Made by a program: the position numbers and the translations under genes. The notes beneath the pieces are model-generated. The model was not told the DNA's origin. It did not search any database and saw nothing but the letters and a program-made list of their open reading frames with translations. This document shows, piece after piece, positions 50,143-62,225 of a stretch of DNA of 64,000 bases (position 1 is its first letter; each line of letters starts with the position of its first letter). Source of the stretch: Amphiduros pacificus (taxonomy: Eukaryota > Annelida > Polychaeta > Phyllodocida > Hesionidae); NCBI GenBank assembly GCA_949316495.1, contig OX439008.1, positions 14,837,532-14,901,531 of the forward strand. Reading direction: 5' to 3'.

Positions 50143-50165
50143 GGGGGGGTGGGGGGGGGGGGGGG
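50143..50165 (+). other. Poly-G tract
   Basis: Seven G, one T, fifteen G. Quadruplex-prone and liable to sequencing or assembly error in length. Confidence 0.7.
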
Positions 50166-50264
50166 ACTGCCTTCCAACTGCCATGCTTGGTAAATACCTG
50201 GAAGTTATGATTAACAACCTGCTCAATTCAAGAAACAGGTGTTGAAATATCCTGGTGGATATCA

Positions 50265-50390
50265 GGGAGCGTAAAGTGAAACATTCCCAACCTCAGGGAG
50301 CATGCAGTAAAGCTTTCTAAATTACTGGGAGCATACAGTAAAACTTTTTTCAACTTCAGGCAGCATGTGGTCAAACTTCCCTAATCTCTT
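50265..50390. repeat. Short tandem repeat, 31-bp unit, 4 copies
   Basis: GGGAGCATGCAGTAAA-like cores at about 50265, 50296, 50327 and 50358. Confidence 0.75.
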
Positions 50391-50628
50391 AATGCAAGAA
50401 CTTAAATATCCCCTTTTCTGGATTACATGACACTCTCTTCCTTATAATATACAAGACGAAATAAAAGAATTCATATTATAACTGAAAGACATATATATCA
50501 TCTGTGTAGTTTTGCAAATTATTTGTATCCCAAAATCATAATAACATGACCAGTATGTAACAAAATTTTAGTCAATTAGAACAGTTCATTCTGAAAGTGG
50601 TGCTGCCATTTAGCTTGCAATAAAGCAT

Positions 50629-50666
50629 ATGCAAATGTATGCAAATGTATGCAAATGTATGCAAAC
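50629..50666 (+). promoter_or_regulatory. Four octamer motifs at 10-bp spacing
   Basis: ATGCAAAT at 50629-50636, 50639-50646 and 50649-50656, then ATGCAAAC at 50659-50666. ATGCAAAT is the classic POU-domain octamer and 10 bp is one helical turn, so the sites face the same side of DNA. It may be only a 10-bp microsatellite. Confidence 0.45.
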
Positions 50667-53600
50667 TTGCTTTCAAATGAGCTTGTGTTCACACTCAAGG
50701 TGGCTCATACTCGAGTCAGAGTCAAGTGTCAAATGTAGTAATATCTCACATTATCTCTGCTTACAGAAATTATTTCTGTGTGTCTGAAACTGTTTGAACA
50801 AGAGGTAGAAAGTTATGTATGATTTAATGAGAGTTTACTAAATTTTTGACTCTGAAAATGACTGCTGTCATTGTGTATGATACAACAAGACATTAATGAA
50901 AGCTGTAAAAGATTCACCTTCAAATCTCTGGTAATAATAATATACTTACAGAAATCATTCAAAGATGTCGGAAATTGTAAGAACAAGAGGAAGACAGTTT
51001 GGTATGTTTTAAGCAGATATTTCACTCCATCAATGTGAACTTTAAAACAAGATGGAAAAGTTGTTCTAAAGGTTTCACATAAAGATCTTGGGAAATATTA
51101 GACTTCATGCTCATGATGTGTGTGTGTGTTCACTATGCACATTTGGTAAGCTAAACAGCCACACCACTGTAGTCTACCGATTAAGATCCATGCTTTGTGG
51201 TCAAGAAAATTATAACAAGTAGCTAGTCATTAGGGTTGGCAAACTCTAGCCTAAGTGGATGAGAGGTGTAAAGATGCCTCAAGGATGTCTCCGAAACAAA
51301 CCTGACTGACACACCTACCGACTATTTATCTTGACTTGTTTTTCTCTCATCAGACTTTCTCTCTTACCCTCTCTCTTTTAAAAACCAGATTTGCTAAAAA
51401 AAAAAAAGTTTGATTTTATGACCTTCTTTTGCCTTTTTCACACTGGTATATAACTTTGAGTCTGAATAACTAAAAAACAAGACATAAATTTTTACATGCA
51501 GTCAGGGCTGAGCGAGAAACTCCTAACACTCGATGGATTTTGGGTAAGTGACCTGTGACCCGCGACACGTTCCAATCACGGGAGACGTGATGTACCCCCA
51601 ACATAGGCATGAATGTCAGGCCTCGTTCCAGCAACCTCCCGCGAGCATTTCGACTAATTATGGATGTGTTTCCCCCAAGTATTGACTGGCCCTGTCATAA
51701 TTAATGAACTCTTCTCTGTGGGAGATAAATATGCATGGATGGATTTAGGATGGGGGGAGAGGTGGTCGCGCCCTCCCTGAAACATTCCCATCAATTTGAT
51801 GATACCCCTCCTCGTATCTTCTCTCATCCCTTGAGGTGTGAAAGATTCCGCAAATCCAATCTACATTAAAATGAATCTTAATTCCGTCAAAATATCACAT
51901 TATCTAAAATGATTTTCAATCCTCATAAATACGTATATATTCTTATGTCTTTATCTATCCTCTTAATGTTGTTCTCACTCTCTAAGGAATGAATGGTTAC
52001 CACAAATTGTAAGTGATGATTTGACACAGTTGTGGGTTCCCCTGTGGCATATTGATGCCTCCACAGATGCCCTCAAAGCACACATATACATCAGAATTCC
52101 ATGTGATACATCTGCATCACAACAAACACGAGCAAGTCTCAATTAAATCTACATCAGCCCTAACAATACCTGATGACCTTGAAAACGTTATCATTGTATG
52201 GACTTCTCTCGCGAACAATATGTTGGATATTAATACCTTGGTCCTTTGAAAGAGGGAACAAACGGTGCGGCCGATGACACGGCAGTTGAGACACATTATG
52301 AGTCGTTCTATGATATTCTGTGGCACTTATGGCAACAAGACAGATTTGTCACTCGCTGCAACCTGCTGATGTATAGTGCATATGGGAAGAGTTAAAGGTT
52401 TCCCCGCTAGAATTGAATGTACCGAGTTGCTGCAGACACCATTGTCAAAATTCCAATACACACACAAACAGGTTGTTGCTATTGAAATGGCGGGTGTTTG
52501 TGAACGGGGGCTTTCACAGATGAACGATCACAGAGGAGAGACAGCATCGACGTCTGTGTCTCTCTCTGTGTCTCTCTCTGTGTCTATCTCTCTGTTGCTC
52601 CATGTCTGCAGGATGGGTGCAAGCCTTCCTATTGTTCATCCAAACGCTGCCACACAAAGCCCCCATTATTAGTGATACTGCCACGTTGCTATAAGCCATT
52701 TACAGTTGATATATAACAAACGGGTCATCTGGTGCTGCCCGTGGGACTCCCAAGATTAACCACCCAACTGCCATGTAGAAGAGCTTAAATAAAACTAAGA
52801 GCTGATAGATTACTTTCACGAAAAACTATAAAAAATTTTCATGCTGTTTCATCCTTTGCTAAAATATTGGTCCTGAAAAGCCATTCCATTGCAAAATTTG
52901 CATGTTTTTAACATTTATGACTCGTAAGAAATCCTGCCTTTCAAATATATCCATCAGAGTAAAATAATGATTTTCATTGAATCAAAAAAAAGTCATGTGC
53001 ATTACAGGTTATTTTGAATAAATCCTGTTTCTAGAAACTTCAAAACAGAGTAGAACCTAAATCCACCTCATGAACCCACAAAATCTTCATCTTTTGTAAA
53101 ATGGCTTCTTTGTAGGAAAATAACTAATGTACAACAGAAGCTGTGATGATCTCAATTTAAAAAAAAAATTCAAATGAAATTTTCGTTTTTTTTGTTTTTT
53201 TTCACATTATTCTAAACAATCTGGAATGACAGTATGATTCTGCTTATATTTGTTAGACCTGCATGATTTGTAGGCTCAAATGTCACTTTTGTCTTCCCTT
53301 ACAAATCAAATGACAAACAAGCCGTGTAACATGATTTCATAATCTGTCATTTCGAAAGCTCATAATATCGCTAATTGGCTGTAATTGTCTGTGTTTACAA
53401 ATCGTATGATGCAAGTAAAATATACTTCAATGATGAAGCCACTACTTTTTACATTCATAAACATTGAAAATACATTTTCTTAAGATTTCACTGGCTTTAG
53501 TTGGAAAAACAAGTCTCCGCATCGATTTCTTCTTCTCCTTGACAATTTATCTGACCTTGACCTCAGAGAAATATATTATGCTGATATTATTTTTAGAACT

Positions 53601-54010
53601 CTTAAACAATTACATTTAAACAGACCAAGCAAAAATACTTTTCTTCTATTAAAAATCTTTGTTTTGTGATGTTTTTGTTCCTCTTCCACTGAATAAATAG
53701 AACTCTACAAACAATTATTTAACACCCACCATAGCTACCTACTCAAATTTAGCCGATTGTCAGGACTAACCTACTTTGATGTACATCACTCTACTTACAC
53801 AATACATTTCTGCAATTTATGTTGATGTCCTCATATGAACAACAAGATACTGGGGTCAAATATCCATGATCCAATTGGTGTAACATTGTAATAAGTAACA
53901 TCACAATGCAATGCTTCAAAATTGACATCATAAAATCTCATTAGTGATTATATAGTGTATGTTTATCATGCCCACTCTATCAACTTCCATCTTCTCATTA
54001 CAGTTATCCC
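50667..54010. other. AT-rich single-copy DNA, no gene recognised
   Basis: A loose duplication of about 180 bp is visible (CTTACAGAAATTATTTC near 50760 and ACTTACAGAAATCATTC near 50944, each followed by GAACAAGAGG). Short TGTCTCTCTC repeats lie at about 52555-52596. The segment 51530-51740 is GC-richer with ATAATTAATGAACTC, a possible conserved element. Confidence 0.4.
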
Positions 54011-54485
54011 ATTAAGATGAATTTTATATTAAGATGATTTCTACTCTATATTAAGATAAATAATAAGATAAATGTTAAGATGAATTCTATATCAAGATGA
54101 TTTCTACTCTATATTAGGATAATAATAAGACAAATATTAAGATGAGTTCTTTATTAAGATGATTTCTACTCTATATTAAGATAAATAATAAGACAAATAT
54201 TAAGATGAATCTACTCTATATTAAGATGAATATCAAGATGAATTCTATATAAAGATAATTTCTACTCTATATGAAGATGAATATTAAGTAAAATTCTATA
54301 TCAAGATGATTTCTACTCTATATGAAAATGAATTCTATATTAAGATGATTTCTACTCGATATTAAGATGTATATTAAGATAAATTCTATATAAAGATTAT
54401 TTTGACTCTATATAAAGATGAATATTATGATGTATTCTATATTAAGATGATTTCGACTCTATGCTAAGATGAATATTAAAATGAA
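54011..54485. repeat. AT-rich tandem repeat, variable unit of about 52-63 bp
   Basis: GATTTCTACTCTATATTAAG recurs near 54036, 54099 and 54161 and on to 54450, joined by runs of ATTAAGATGAATTCTATATT. Many TTAAGATAAA (GATA-type core) occur. About 8 copies. Confidence 0.88.
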
Positions 54486-57400
54486 TTTAAATCTTTTAAA
54501 TCTTTGGCATCCAAAGGATAAATTTGAATCTGAAACTTTTCAAAGGCTCGTTTCTGCAATATGAATGAAGTGCCTGGTGTTTGCCTTAGTTGATGAGCCG
54601 ATGAAGTGCCAGACACCCTGCTAAACACCCTCAGAATATACTGAAGAACGGCCACCTTCATCACAAAGGTTGGCTGCTTAATTAAATGTTATCTTTTAAA
54701 ACAGGCACGCTGAGAAAGAATGAGAAAAAATCATTTTAACTTGGGCTATTTAACCTCAGTATCTCCTTTTCATTGAGTTTTTCCTCTCTTATAATTAGGA
54801 AAAATATCAGTACGTATATTGAAAATTTTGGTCCGTGGAGACTAATAATTTGCTCCTAAGAGGTCATATGGATCTATGAATTCGCTATCCATTTCTTTTC
54901 AAATCTGCTCCTTGATCTCAGTGCATTGCGCTCGTCACGTAATGTTTCTGCGATCGAACAAAAGTACAACTTTAACGTTATGGTAATTTCATGTTTTGCC
55001 ACAATTTATTTCCCATAACATGCAGTTCTACAGCTAAATGTTCATCATTACAATACTGGGTGGAGTTAAATGTCGTCATGAGAGGTATCGCACCGTTCTC
55101 ACAACAATGCATCCCCTGGACCGCCAACCCCAGAAATTGGAGAAAACATATCGACGTATTGACACCTGACGCTCCCCATCTATTGTCACAAACAGGTGGA
55201 AATTACTCTGACCATCTTACGAGCTGGGATTTTGTGCGAGACTATTGTTGGTTGCTGCTGCGCTATTGTTGTCCATCAACCAATCATTGTGTGCCATTAA
55301 TGCCACTGCGGGCTGTACTTCCTACCGGGCCCTTTTATGTATAATTGCTTCCTTTTTATTATACAAATATCTTACATTTCTATGGCGAACACAAAGTATT
55401 TGAAGATAAGGAAGATATATTTTGTGCGGATAAAAACAGATTCATAAAAAGAAAAAAAAGAAATACTTTAATTCCAGGACTTCAAAGCAAATTTTCTTTG
55501 AGTGTTGTTACATTACCAAATAATCTTCCCATAATGAATACAAAGTAGAACAAAGTGAACGGAATTCAGCAGCAAAAGCATAAAAATAACAAGAATGAAG
55601 CAACAATGTTCAACTCAGCTAAATCATGCACCTCTACCAAACTTGCTTGAGACACAAGGTGAGCAAGGTCAAGGTTATCTATAAACATACCCAGGATATG
55701 CCTTAGTCTAATTGCATTCAATGATCGCCATGTTAATTCCACAATATTGGTCAAATCAAAGGAACGGCAGAAACAATTACACAGTAGTCTGCCTTACCAG
55801 ATGGCCCCCCTTTGAGCTCGCTAAACGCCCGGCTCTGAGCACGCTCAGTGGATGCAGTGATGGCAAAGTACACCTTGTCAACACAACAGATAGACTGATC
55901 TTTGTTCACTGAAAAGATCCTAATCAAAGGCTGCTCAAATCCTCGCTGATTCTTAAAATGACTCCAGGATTTAAAAAAAAAAATCTTTTCTAGATTGCCC
56001 AAGACTATGGAGATCTCCATTTTGTAAAGAAATTCTTAAAACGTTAGAGAAACACACTCTGAAAAGATTATTTTTAGAGAGACTATTTCTTTTTATTGCG
56101 CTTAAAATCATAAAGACTTTGTTTTTACAGAATCAATTCCTTTTGGGTTTATATGAGGGAAAATATATGTATTGTGAGAACTTTGGACATCGAATTGAGA
56201 AAGGCAACCAGAAAGTCTTGGGAAAAGTTCGTCAAGGATTTAAATGGGGAAATGCTAAAAGAACGTCATGGGAAAAGAGTTACATTAATATCAGAGGGAA
56301 AGGGCTACACAAATATTATGGAAAAGTTATACATGATTTGAAAAAGGTAATATTTGTTTAATATGGTCAAAAATTGGAGCTGTTTTTTTTAAATATGCTG
56401 TTTTTCACACAAAAATAAACAAAACGATTTTCAATTTTATTTGGCCTTTAGCAAAGATTGAATCTTAATATATACATAGAAACATAGAGAAACGGAGAAG
56501 AAACCAAGTTATTTCTATATCTATTCCTTGTCCGAAATCCATAAGGCTGCTTTTCTGAAGCAACTGACTCTTAAACTCATGGCAATAGCTACAAAACTGT
56601 TCCAACTTTAAGCAAAATAAAATGGTAAAATGGAAGTCTTAAAATTTCCTATTCTGAATCGATTCCAAAAATCAATCAATCTTTAAAAAAAAGGACTGCC
56701 TCTACTTTATAGAGCAGTTTGTTCTCCATGACAATTTCTGTTGACACACTGAACCCATTCTGAGCAAAGTGCACGCAATGTTATAAGCACAAAGCACTCA
56801 GCAGAGAGTGTGGAAGCTGAGGAGAGGGGAGTATCATAGCTCAATACCCGAGCACTTTGTAATCAGATGCTAGCGATTGACACGCGCACAAAACACGAAC
56901 AAATCAATGTGACAATTGACGAGGTCATAAACATATGCTTTGCTCCCATCTAAACCTGTGTGTTGTGGATATACGTAATTATATCCGAGTCTCTTTCTTT
57001 TTTTCCTCTCCAAGAGTGGTGTCCGAAATAGCATCAAAGAGATGATCTCATTCAGATAATCCATAGTCAATATCAACAGTATTTGTTTCTGTGAGTGACC
57101 TCTGATTGATATTTCAGCCCGCGCTGAACTCATTCACCAAGTTTGTCAAAGAAAGTGGACCTAAGTGCAATGTTGTCTTGATGATCCATACTATCCTGAT
57201 GCTTTCAAAAAAAACAAAAATTATCTTTTTCAGTAAATTTCTATTATTACCGATATGGCATTCAGCTAATATTACCTATATGCCGTTGCTGTCGATCAAT
57301 TCACCCTGACAGAAACAAAAGGTTATACAAATGATACAAATTTTCTTTGAAATGATATGAATGTGAAGAAAGGGGGGCTAGCTTTGTGTGAGTTATGGTG

Positions 57401-57650
57401 CGGCATTGATGAGTTAGTGGAGGGTTAGAGAGTGCTGGCGTCGTGCCTGTCTTCCTCTCTCACACACTCACACACTCACATGGTGCCACACACCACACCA
57501 TCACTTTACACCCATCCAGCCAACTATACCATTATCCATTAAAACTCCAACAATCTGGTTTCACAAAACAAAAAAATTTAAAACAGATTTTCTTTTCAAC
57601 TTTTTTCCGTTGATGTACATTAAACTTTGACACACGATACCAATCTCTTG
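54486..57650. other. AT-rich single-copy DNA, no gene recognised
   Basis: A 117-codon plus frame at 54991-55344 is the longest non-repeat frame here and has no recognisable domain. 56150-56350 is purine-rich with loose repeats of TGGGAAAAGTT. An acceptor-like GATATTTCAG at 57117 leads into a short frame (ALNSFTKFVKESGPKCNVV) without a donor. A CA/CT-rich stretch lies at 57450-57505. Confidence 0.4.
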
Positions 57651-59710
57651 AAGATCTGACTCACTGTACCCACCACTATAAGGTCTGACTCATGGTACCC
57701 ACCACTTAGAGGTTTGACTCATTGTACCCACCACTATAAGATCTGACTCACTGTACCCACCACTATAAGATCTGACTCATTGTAACCACCACTATAAGAT
57801 CTGACTCATTGTACCCACCACTATAAGATCTGACTCATTGTAACCACCACTATAAGGTCTGACTCATTGTACCCACCACTATAAGGTCTGACTCATTGTA
57901 CCCACCACTATAAGGTCTGACTCATTGTAACCACCACTATAAGATCTGACTCATTGTACCCACCACTATAAGATCTGACTCATTGTACCCACCACTATAA
58001 GATCTGACTCATTGTACCCACCACTATAAGATCTGACTCATTGTACCCACCACTATAAGGTCTGACTCATTGTACCCACCACTATAAGGTCTGACTCATT
58101 GTAACCACCACTATAAGATCTGACTCATTGTACCCACCACTATAAGATCTGACTCATTGTAACCACCACTATAAGGTCTGACTCATTGTACCCACCACTA
58201 TAAGATCTGACTCATTGTACCCACCACTATAAGGTCTGACTCATTGTACCCACCACTATAAGGTCTGACTCATTGTACCCACCACTATAAGATCTGACTC
58301 ATTGTACCCACCACTATAAGATCTGACTCATGGTACCCACCACTATAAGGTCTGACTCATTGTAATCACCACTATAAGATCTGACTCATTGTACCCACCA
58401 CTTACAAGGTCTGACTCATTGTACCCACCACTTAGAGGTTTGACTCATTGTACCCACCACTATAAGATCTGACTCACTGTACCCACCACTATAAGATCTG
58501 ACTCATTGTAACCACCACTATAAGATCTGACTCATTGTACCCACCACTATAAGATCTGACTCATTGTAACCACCACTATAAGGTCTGACTCATTGTACCC
58601 ACCACTATAAGGTCTGACTCATTGTACCCACCACTATAAGATCTGACTCATTGTACCCACCCTTATAAGGTTTGACTCATTGTAACCACCACTATTAGAT
58701 CTGACTCATTGTACCCACCCTTATAAGATCTGACTCATTGTAACCACCACTATAAGATCTGACTCATTGTAACCACCACTATAAGGTCTGACTCATTGTA
58801 CCCACCACTATAAGATCTGACTCATTGTAACCACCACTATAAGATCTGACTCATTGTACCCACCACTATAAGATCTGACTCATGGTACCCACCACTATAA
58901 GGTCTGACTCATTGTAACCACCTCTATAAGATCTGACTCATTGTACCCACCACTATAAGATCTGACTCATTGTACCCACCACTATAAGGTCTGACTCATG
59001 GTACCCACCACTTAGAGGTTTGACTCATTGTACCCACCACTATAAGATCTGACTCACTGTACCCACCCTTATAAGGTCTGACTCATTGTACCCACCACTA
59101 TAAGGTCTGACTCATTGTAACCACCACTATAAGATGTGACTCATTGTACCCACCCTTATAAGGTCTGACTCATTGTACCCACCACTATAAGATCTGACTC
59201 ATTGTACCCACCACTATAAGATCTGACTCATTGTACCCACCACTATAAGGCCTGACTCATTGTACCCACCCTTATAAGATCTGACTCATTGTACCCACCA
59301 CTCAGAGGTTTGACTCATTGTAACCACCCTTATAAGGTCTTACTCATTGTACCCACCCTTATAAGGTCTGACTCATTGTACCCACCACTATAAGGTCTGA
59401 CTCATTGTACCCACCCTTATAAGGTCTGACTCATTGTACCCACCCTTATAAGGTCTGACTCATTGGACCCACCCTTATAAGGTCTGACTCATTGTACCCA
59501 CCACTTATAGGTTTGACTCATTGTAACCACCACTCATAGGTCTGACACATTGTACCCACCACTTATAGGTTTGTCTCATTGTAACCACCACTCATAGGTC
59601 TGACACATTGTACCCACCACTTATAGGTTTGACTCATTGAACCCCACCACTTATAGGTTTGACTCATTGTACCCAGCACTATAAGGTCTGACTCATTGTA
59701 CCCACCACTC
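57651..59710. repeat. Minisatellite, 29-bp unit, about 70 copies, each with an AP-1 core
   Basis: Unit AAGATCTGACTCATTGTACC plus CACCACTAT, repeated every 29 bp. Variation is limited: GGTCTGACT or GATCTGACT, GTACCC or GTAACC, CCACTAT or CCCTTAT, CCACTTAGAGG. TGACTCA, the consensus AP-1 (Fos/Jun) site, is present in almost every unit; a few near the right end read TGACACA or TGTCTCA. Groups of neighbouring units repeat in the same order (for example the patterns around 57730-57930 and 58450-58620), showing block duplication. Confidence 0.97.
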
Positions 59711-60380
59711 CAATAAACAGTTCACGGCCCAGATAATATATGCTCCAAGTATTAACGATATTTGCACTCTGTATGAGTACAGATATTGAGCGCAATGTCT
59801 GCACGGGGATACAACCCACTTTGAGAGCAGACGACATGGAGACGCCTCCACTTATCAGAGATTCCGATCTGGTGGTGATTCGGCCCTTGAGATGGGCGCG
59901 TAGTTTGTCACAATCAGGCTCAAGAGTATGTAAGAATATGCTTCCGGTCCCTCTTGAATCACAAAACCAATTCATTCAACTGTGCTGTTTACACACATGC
60001 CATAAAACATTTACATATATTTGAGCAGAATTATTACTGCCTCGGCAACACATGTCCCAAAGGAGCTGTCTCTATTTTCTTTCCTTACTCCCAGGGTGTT
60101 CATAATTTACATATCATGTGTATCTAAATGAACAAAGCTCATATCAAACAAGCTATTTACTCTTCAGTTAGGCGTTGTTTGTTTTTAGAAACTTTGCTAC
60201 ATTGTCAGTCAAATGTTGAAACCATATAAAATCTTCTATTAATTATGCATAGCACTTTCAAACCTTTTGCATTGAGTAACATATTACAATAAAATCAAAT
60301 AAAACAATTAGACAAGTCAATTAAACGCAATGATTTCATTCAGTAAAATGTCAGCAGTGCATATACAGCTTCAGCAATGG
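59711..60380. other. Single-copy flank of the AP-1 array, coding-like but unrecognised
   Basis: 59737-59985 is GC-richer and open on both strands (98 codons minus at 59679-59975, 94 codons plus at 59740-60024). No family recognised and no clear splice signals, so it could be a conserved non-coding element. Confidence 0.35.
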
Positions 60381-61042
60381 AGATAGGATATGATAGATCT
60401 GACAGGTTCAGGAGATAGGATATGATACATCTGACAGGTTCAGGAGAGAGGATGTGATAGATCTGACAGGTTCAGGAGAGAGGATGTGATAGATCTGACA
60501 GGTTCAGGAGAGAGGATGTGATAGATCTGACAGGTTCAGGAGAGAGGATGTGATACATCTGACAGGTTCAGGAGATAGGATATGATACATCTGACAGGTT
60601 CAGGAGATAGGATATGATACATCCGACAGGTTCAGAAGATAGGATATGATACATCTGACAGGTTCAGGAGATAGGATATGATACATCTGACAGGTTCAGG
60701 AGATAGGATATGATACATCTGACAGGTTCAGGAGATAGGATATGATACATCTGACAGGTTCAGGAGGTAGGATATGATACATCTGACAGGTTCAGGAGAT
60801 AGGATATGATACATCTGACAGGTTCAGGAGATTGGCGGGATGCCAATTGGTTTTGCAGAGTAAACTTATAGATGTAGATGTAGATAAGTTATGATACATC
60901 TGACAGGTTCAGAAGAAGGGATATAATACATCTGACAGGTTCAGTTTATTCTGACAGGTTCAGTTTATGGAATATGATACATCTAAATGGTTCAGTTGAT
61001 ACGATATGAAACATCTAAATGGTTCAGTAGATAAGACATGAT
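60381..61042. repeat. Minisatellite, 32-bp unit, about 19 copies
   Basis: Unit AGGATATGATACATCTGACA plus GGTTCAGGAGAT (for example GGTTCAGG at 60661 and 60693). Two or three variants (GAGAGGATGTGATAGATC) form a block at the left. A foreign stretch of about 60 bp interrupts at 60833-60892, and the right edge decays to ATCTAAATGGTTCAG. Confidence 0.95.
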
Positions 61043-61540
61043 TCACGGTACCAGCCTCACCCAACCCTTAATCCACTCCACACATTAGACCATACAGCCG
61101 TGATAACAACTGGGGCCGGTATTTATGTGAACACCAGTGAGCAGTGCAGGATCAATTATTTACTGTGTTTGGTCAATCAGGGTGTCTTTGGTGCATACTG
61201 CGTGTACTTCCTTTCTTGCGTCTAACACACGCCCTCCCGCATGCACGGCGAAAAAACATTCATGCTTTTTCTCAAAGCCTGTTTCATGACTGTAGTGTTT
61301 CGTGAGATGCCACAATTGTGGTCGGTGCATTTAAACTTTTTTGCTGTAAAAAGCCAACTAGAGAACCACAATGAGTAACAAATAGCTTCCGGTCTGTGGG
61401 CTAAACATGCACCAGTGTTTCTCTTTACTCAGACATTATGGCTTGCGAATCTTCAGGACATACAAGTACAAATATGGCAATGGCACCATACTCTGCTTAT
61501 TACTCTCTCAAATCTGTCTTCTTCCTATATCTTGTAAAAC
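61043..61540. other. Single-copy DNA, nothing recognised
   Basis: No repeat or exon-like segment seen. Confidence 0.45.
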
Positions 61541-61910
61541 TATGTATCTCTCATATAGTTTATACCCATCTATGGCCTATCAGGTATCTATGTCATACTG
61601 ATAGTATACTTGTACTGATATTGTCAGAATTATATCATATCTATCTCATACATATATTATATATATTATATGTGTACCTCTCATGTAGTACATCAGGTAT
61701 CTATATAATACTGATATTATACTTTTACATATATTGTCAGAATTGTATCATACCTTTCTCATTCATGTAATGTGTCTATCTCATACAAATATTATACCTG
61801 TCTCATTCATTTATTGCATCACATGTCTCATTCATTTACTATATATATCTCATATGTATATTTTACCCTTTTCATTTATTGTGCCTATCTCATATGTATA
61901 GGGTGCCATC
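61541..61910. repeat. Degenerate AT-rich tandem repeat
   Basis: ATACTGATAGTATACTTGTA with ATTGTCAGAATTATATCATA (near 61596) recurs as ATACTGATATTATACTTTTA with ATTGTCAGAATTGTATCATA (near 61709), about 113 bp apart, and is followed by shorter TCTCATTCATTTA repeats. Confidence 0.7.
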
Positions 61911-61929
61911 TCAAATATAACTACATCAG

Positions 61930-62225
61930 CCATCGGCTGTGGCATAGGTGGTTAATGTGCAAGCTTTTCAGTAACAGTTCCTCTGTAGCCATCCGAAGGT
62001 CATTGGTTCGATTCTGAGAATGCATTCATGTTACAATTTCTCCTTTAAGCTGAGTCCCTTGTCTGTTGGGCTGACCTGGTGTCCTGGTAAATATGTCACT
62101 TGGTGGCTTGTCATGTTAAGATCCTGTAATGGCGAGATAACACTATATCTACCTCAAGTAGGTCTTATCATGAAATGACTGAAATAATATTGAAAGTGAT
62201 CTAAAATCCCAAACGACAAAAACAA
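61930..62225 (+). mobile_element. Old, nearly full-length SINE copy
   Basis: Follows the same plan as 22033-22357: degraded A box (TGGCATAGGTGG), B box GGTTCGATTCTG, the 3' domain TGAAATGACTGAAATAATAT and TTGAAAGTGATCTAAAATCCC and a short AAAC tail. Substitutions throughout and no clear target-site duplication indicate age. Confidence 0.85.

Larger units (their letters stand above)
48056..50264. other. Single-copy DNA, no gene recognised
   Basis: 48110-48490 is GC-richer (CGGCTACACCTCGCGAGACAAC region near 48238). At 48614 a strong acceptor TTTGTTCTTTGCAG leads into an open frame ending in a stop at 48823 (about 70 codons, ERKKSSGIKMFLCSEKK then FNEHDVMKFEIINFGW), a weak candidate terminal exon. 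No product recognised. Confidence 0.35.

Noticed and set aside
54991-55344. 117-codon plus frame as a gene
   Set aside because: No domain, no splice sites matching its ends and no GC or codon signal beyond background. Left as unrecognised.
57651-59710. CRISPR array
   Set aside because: Units are directly adjacent with no unique spacers, and the host is an animal.
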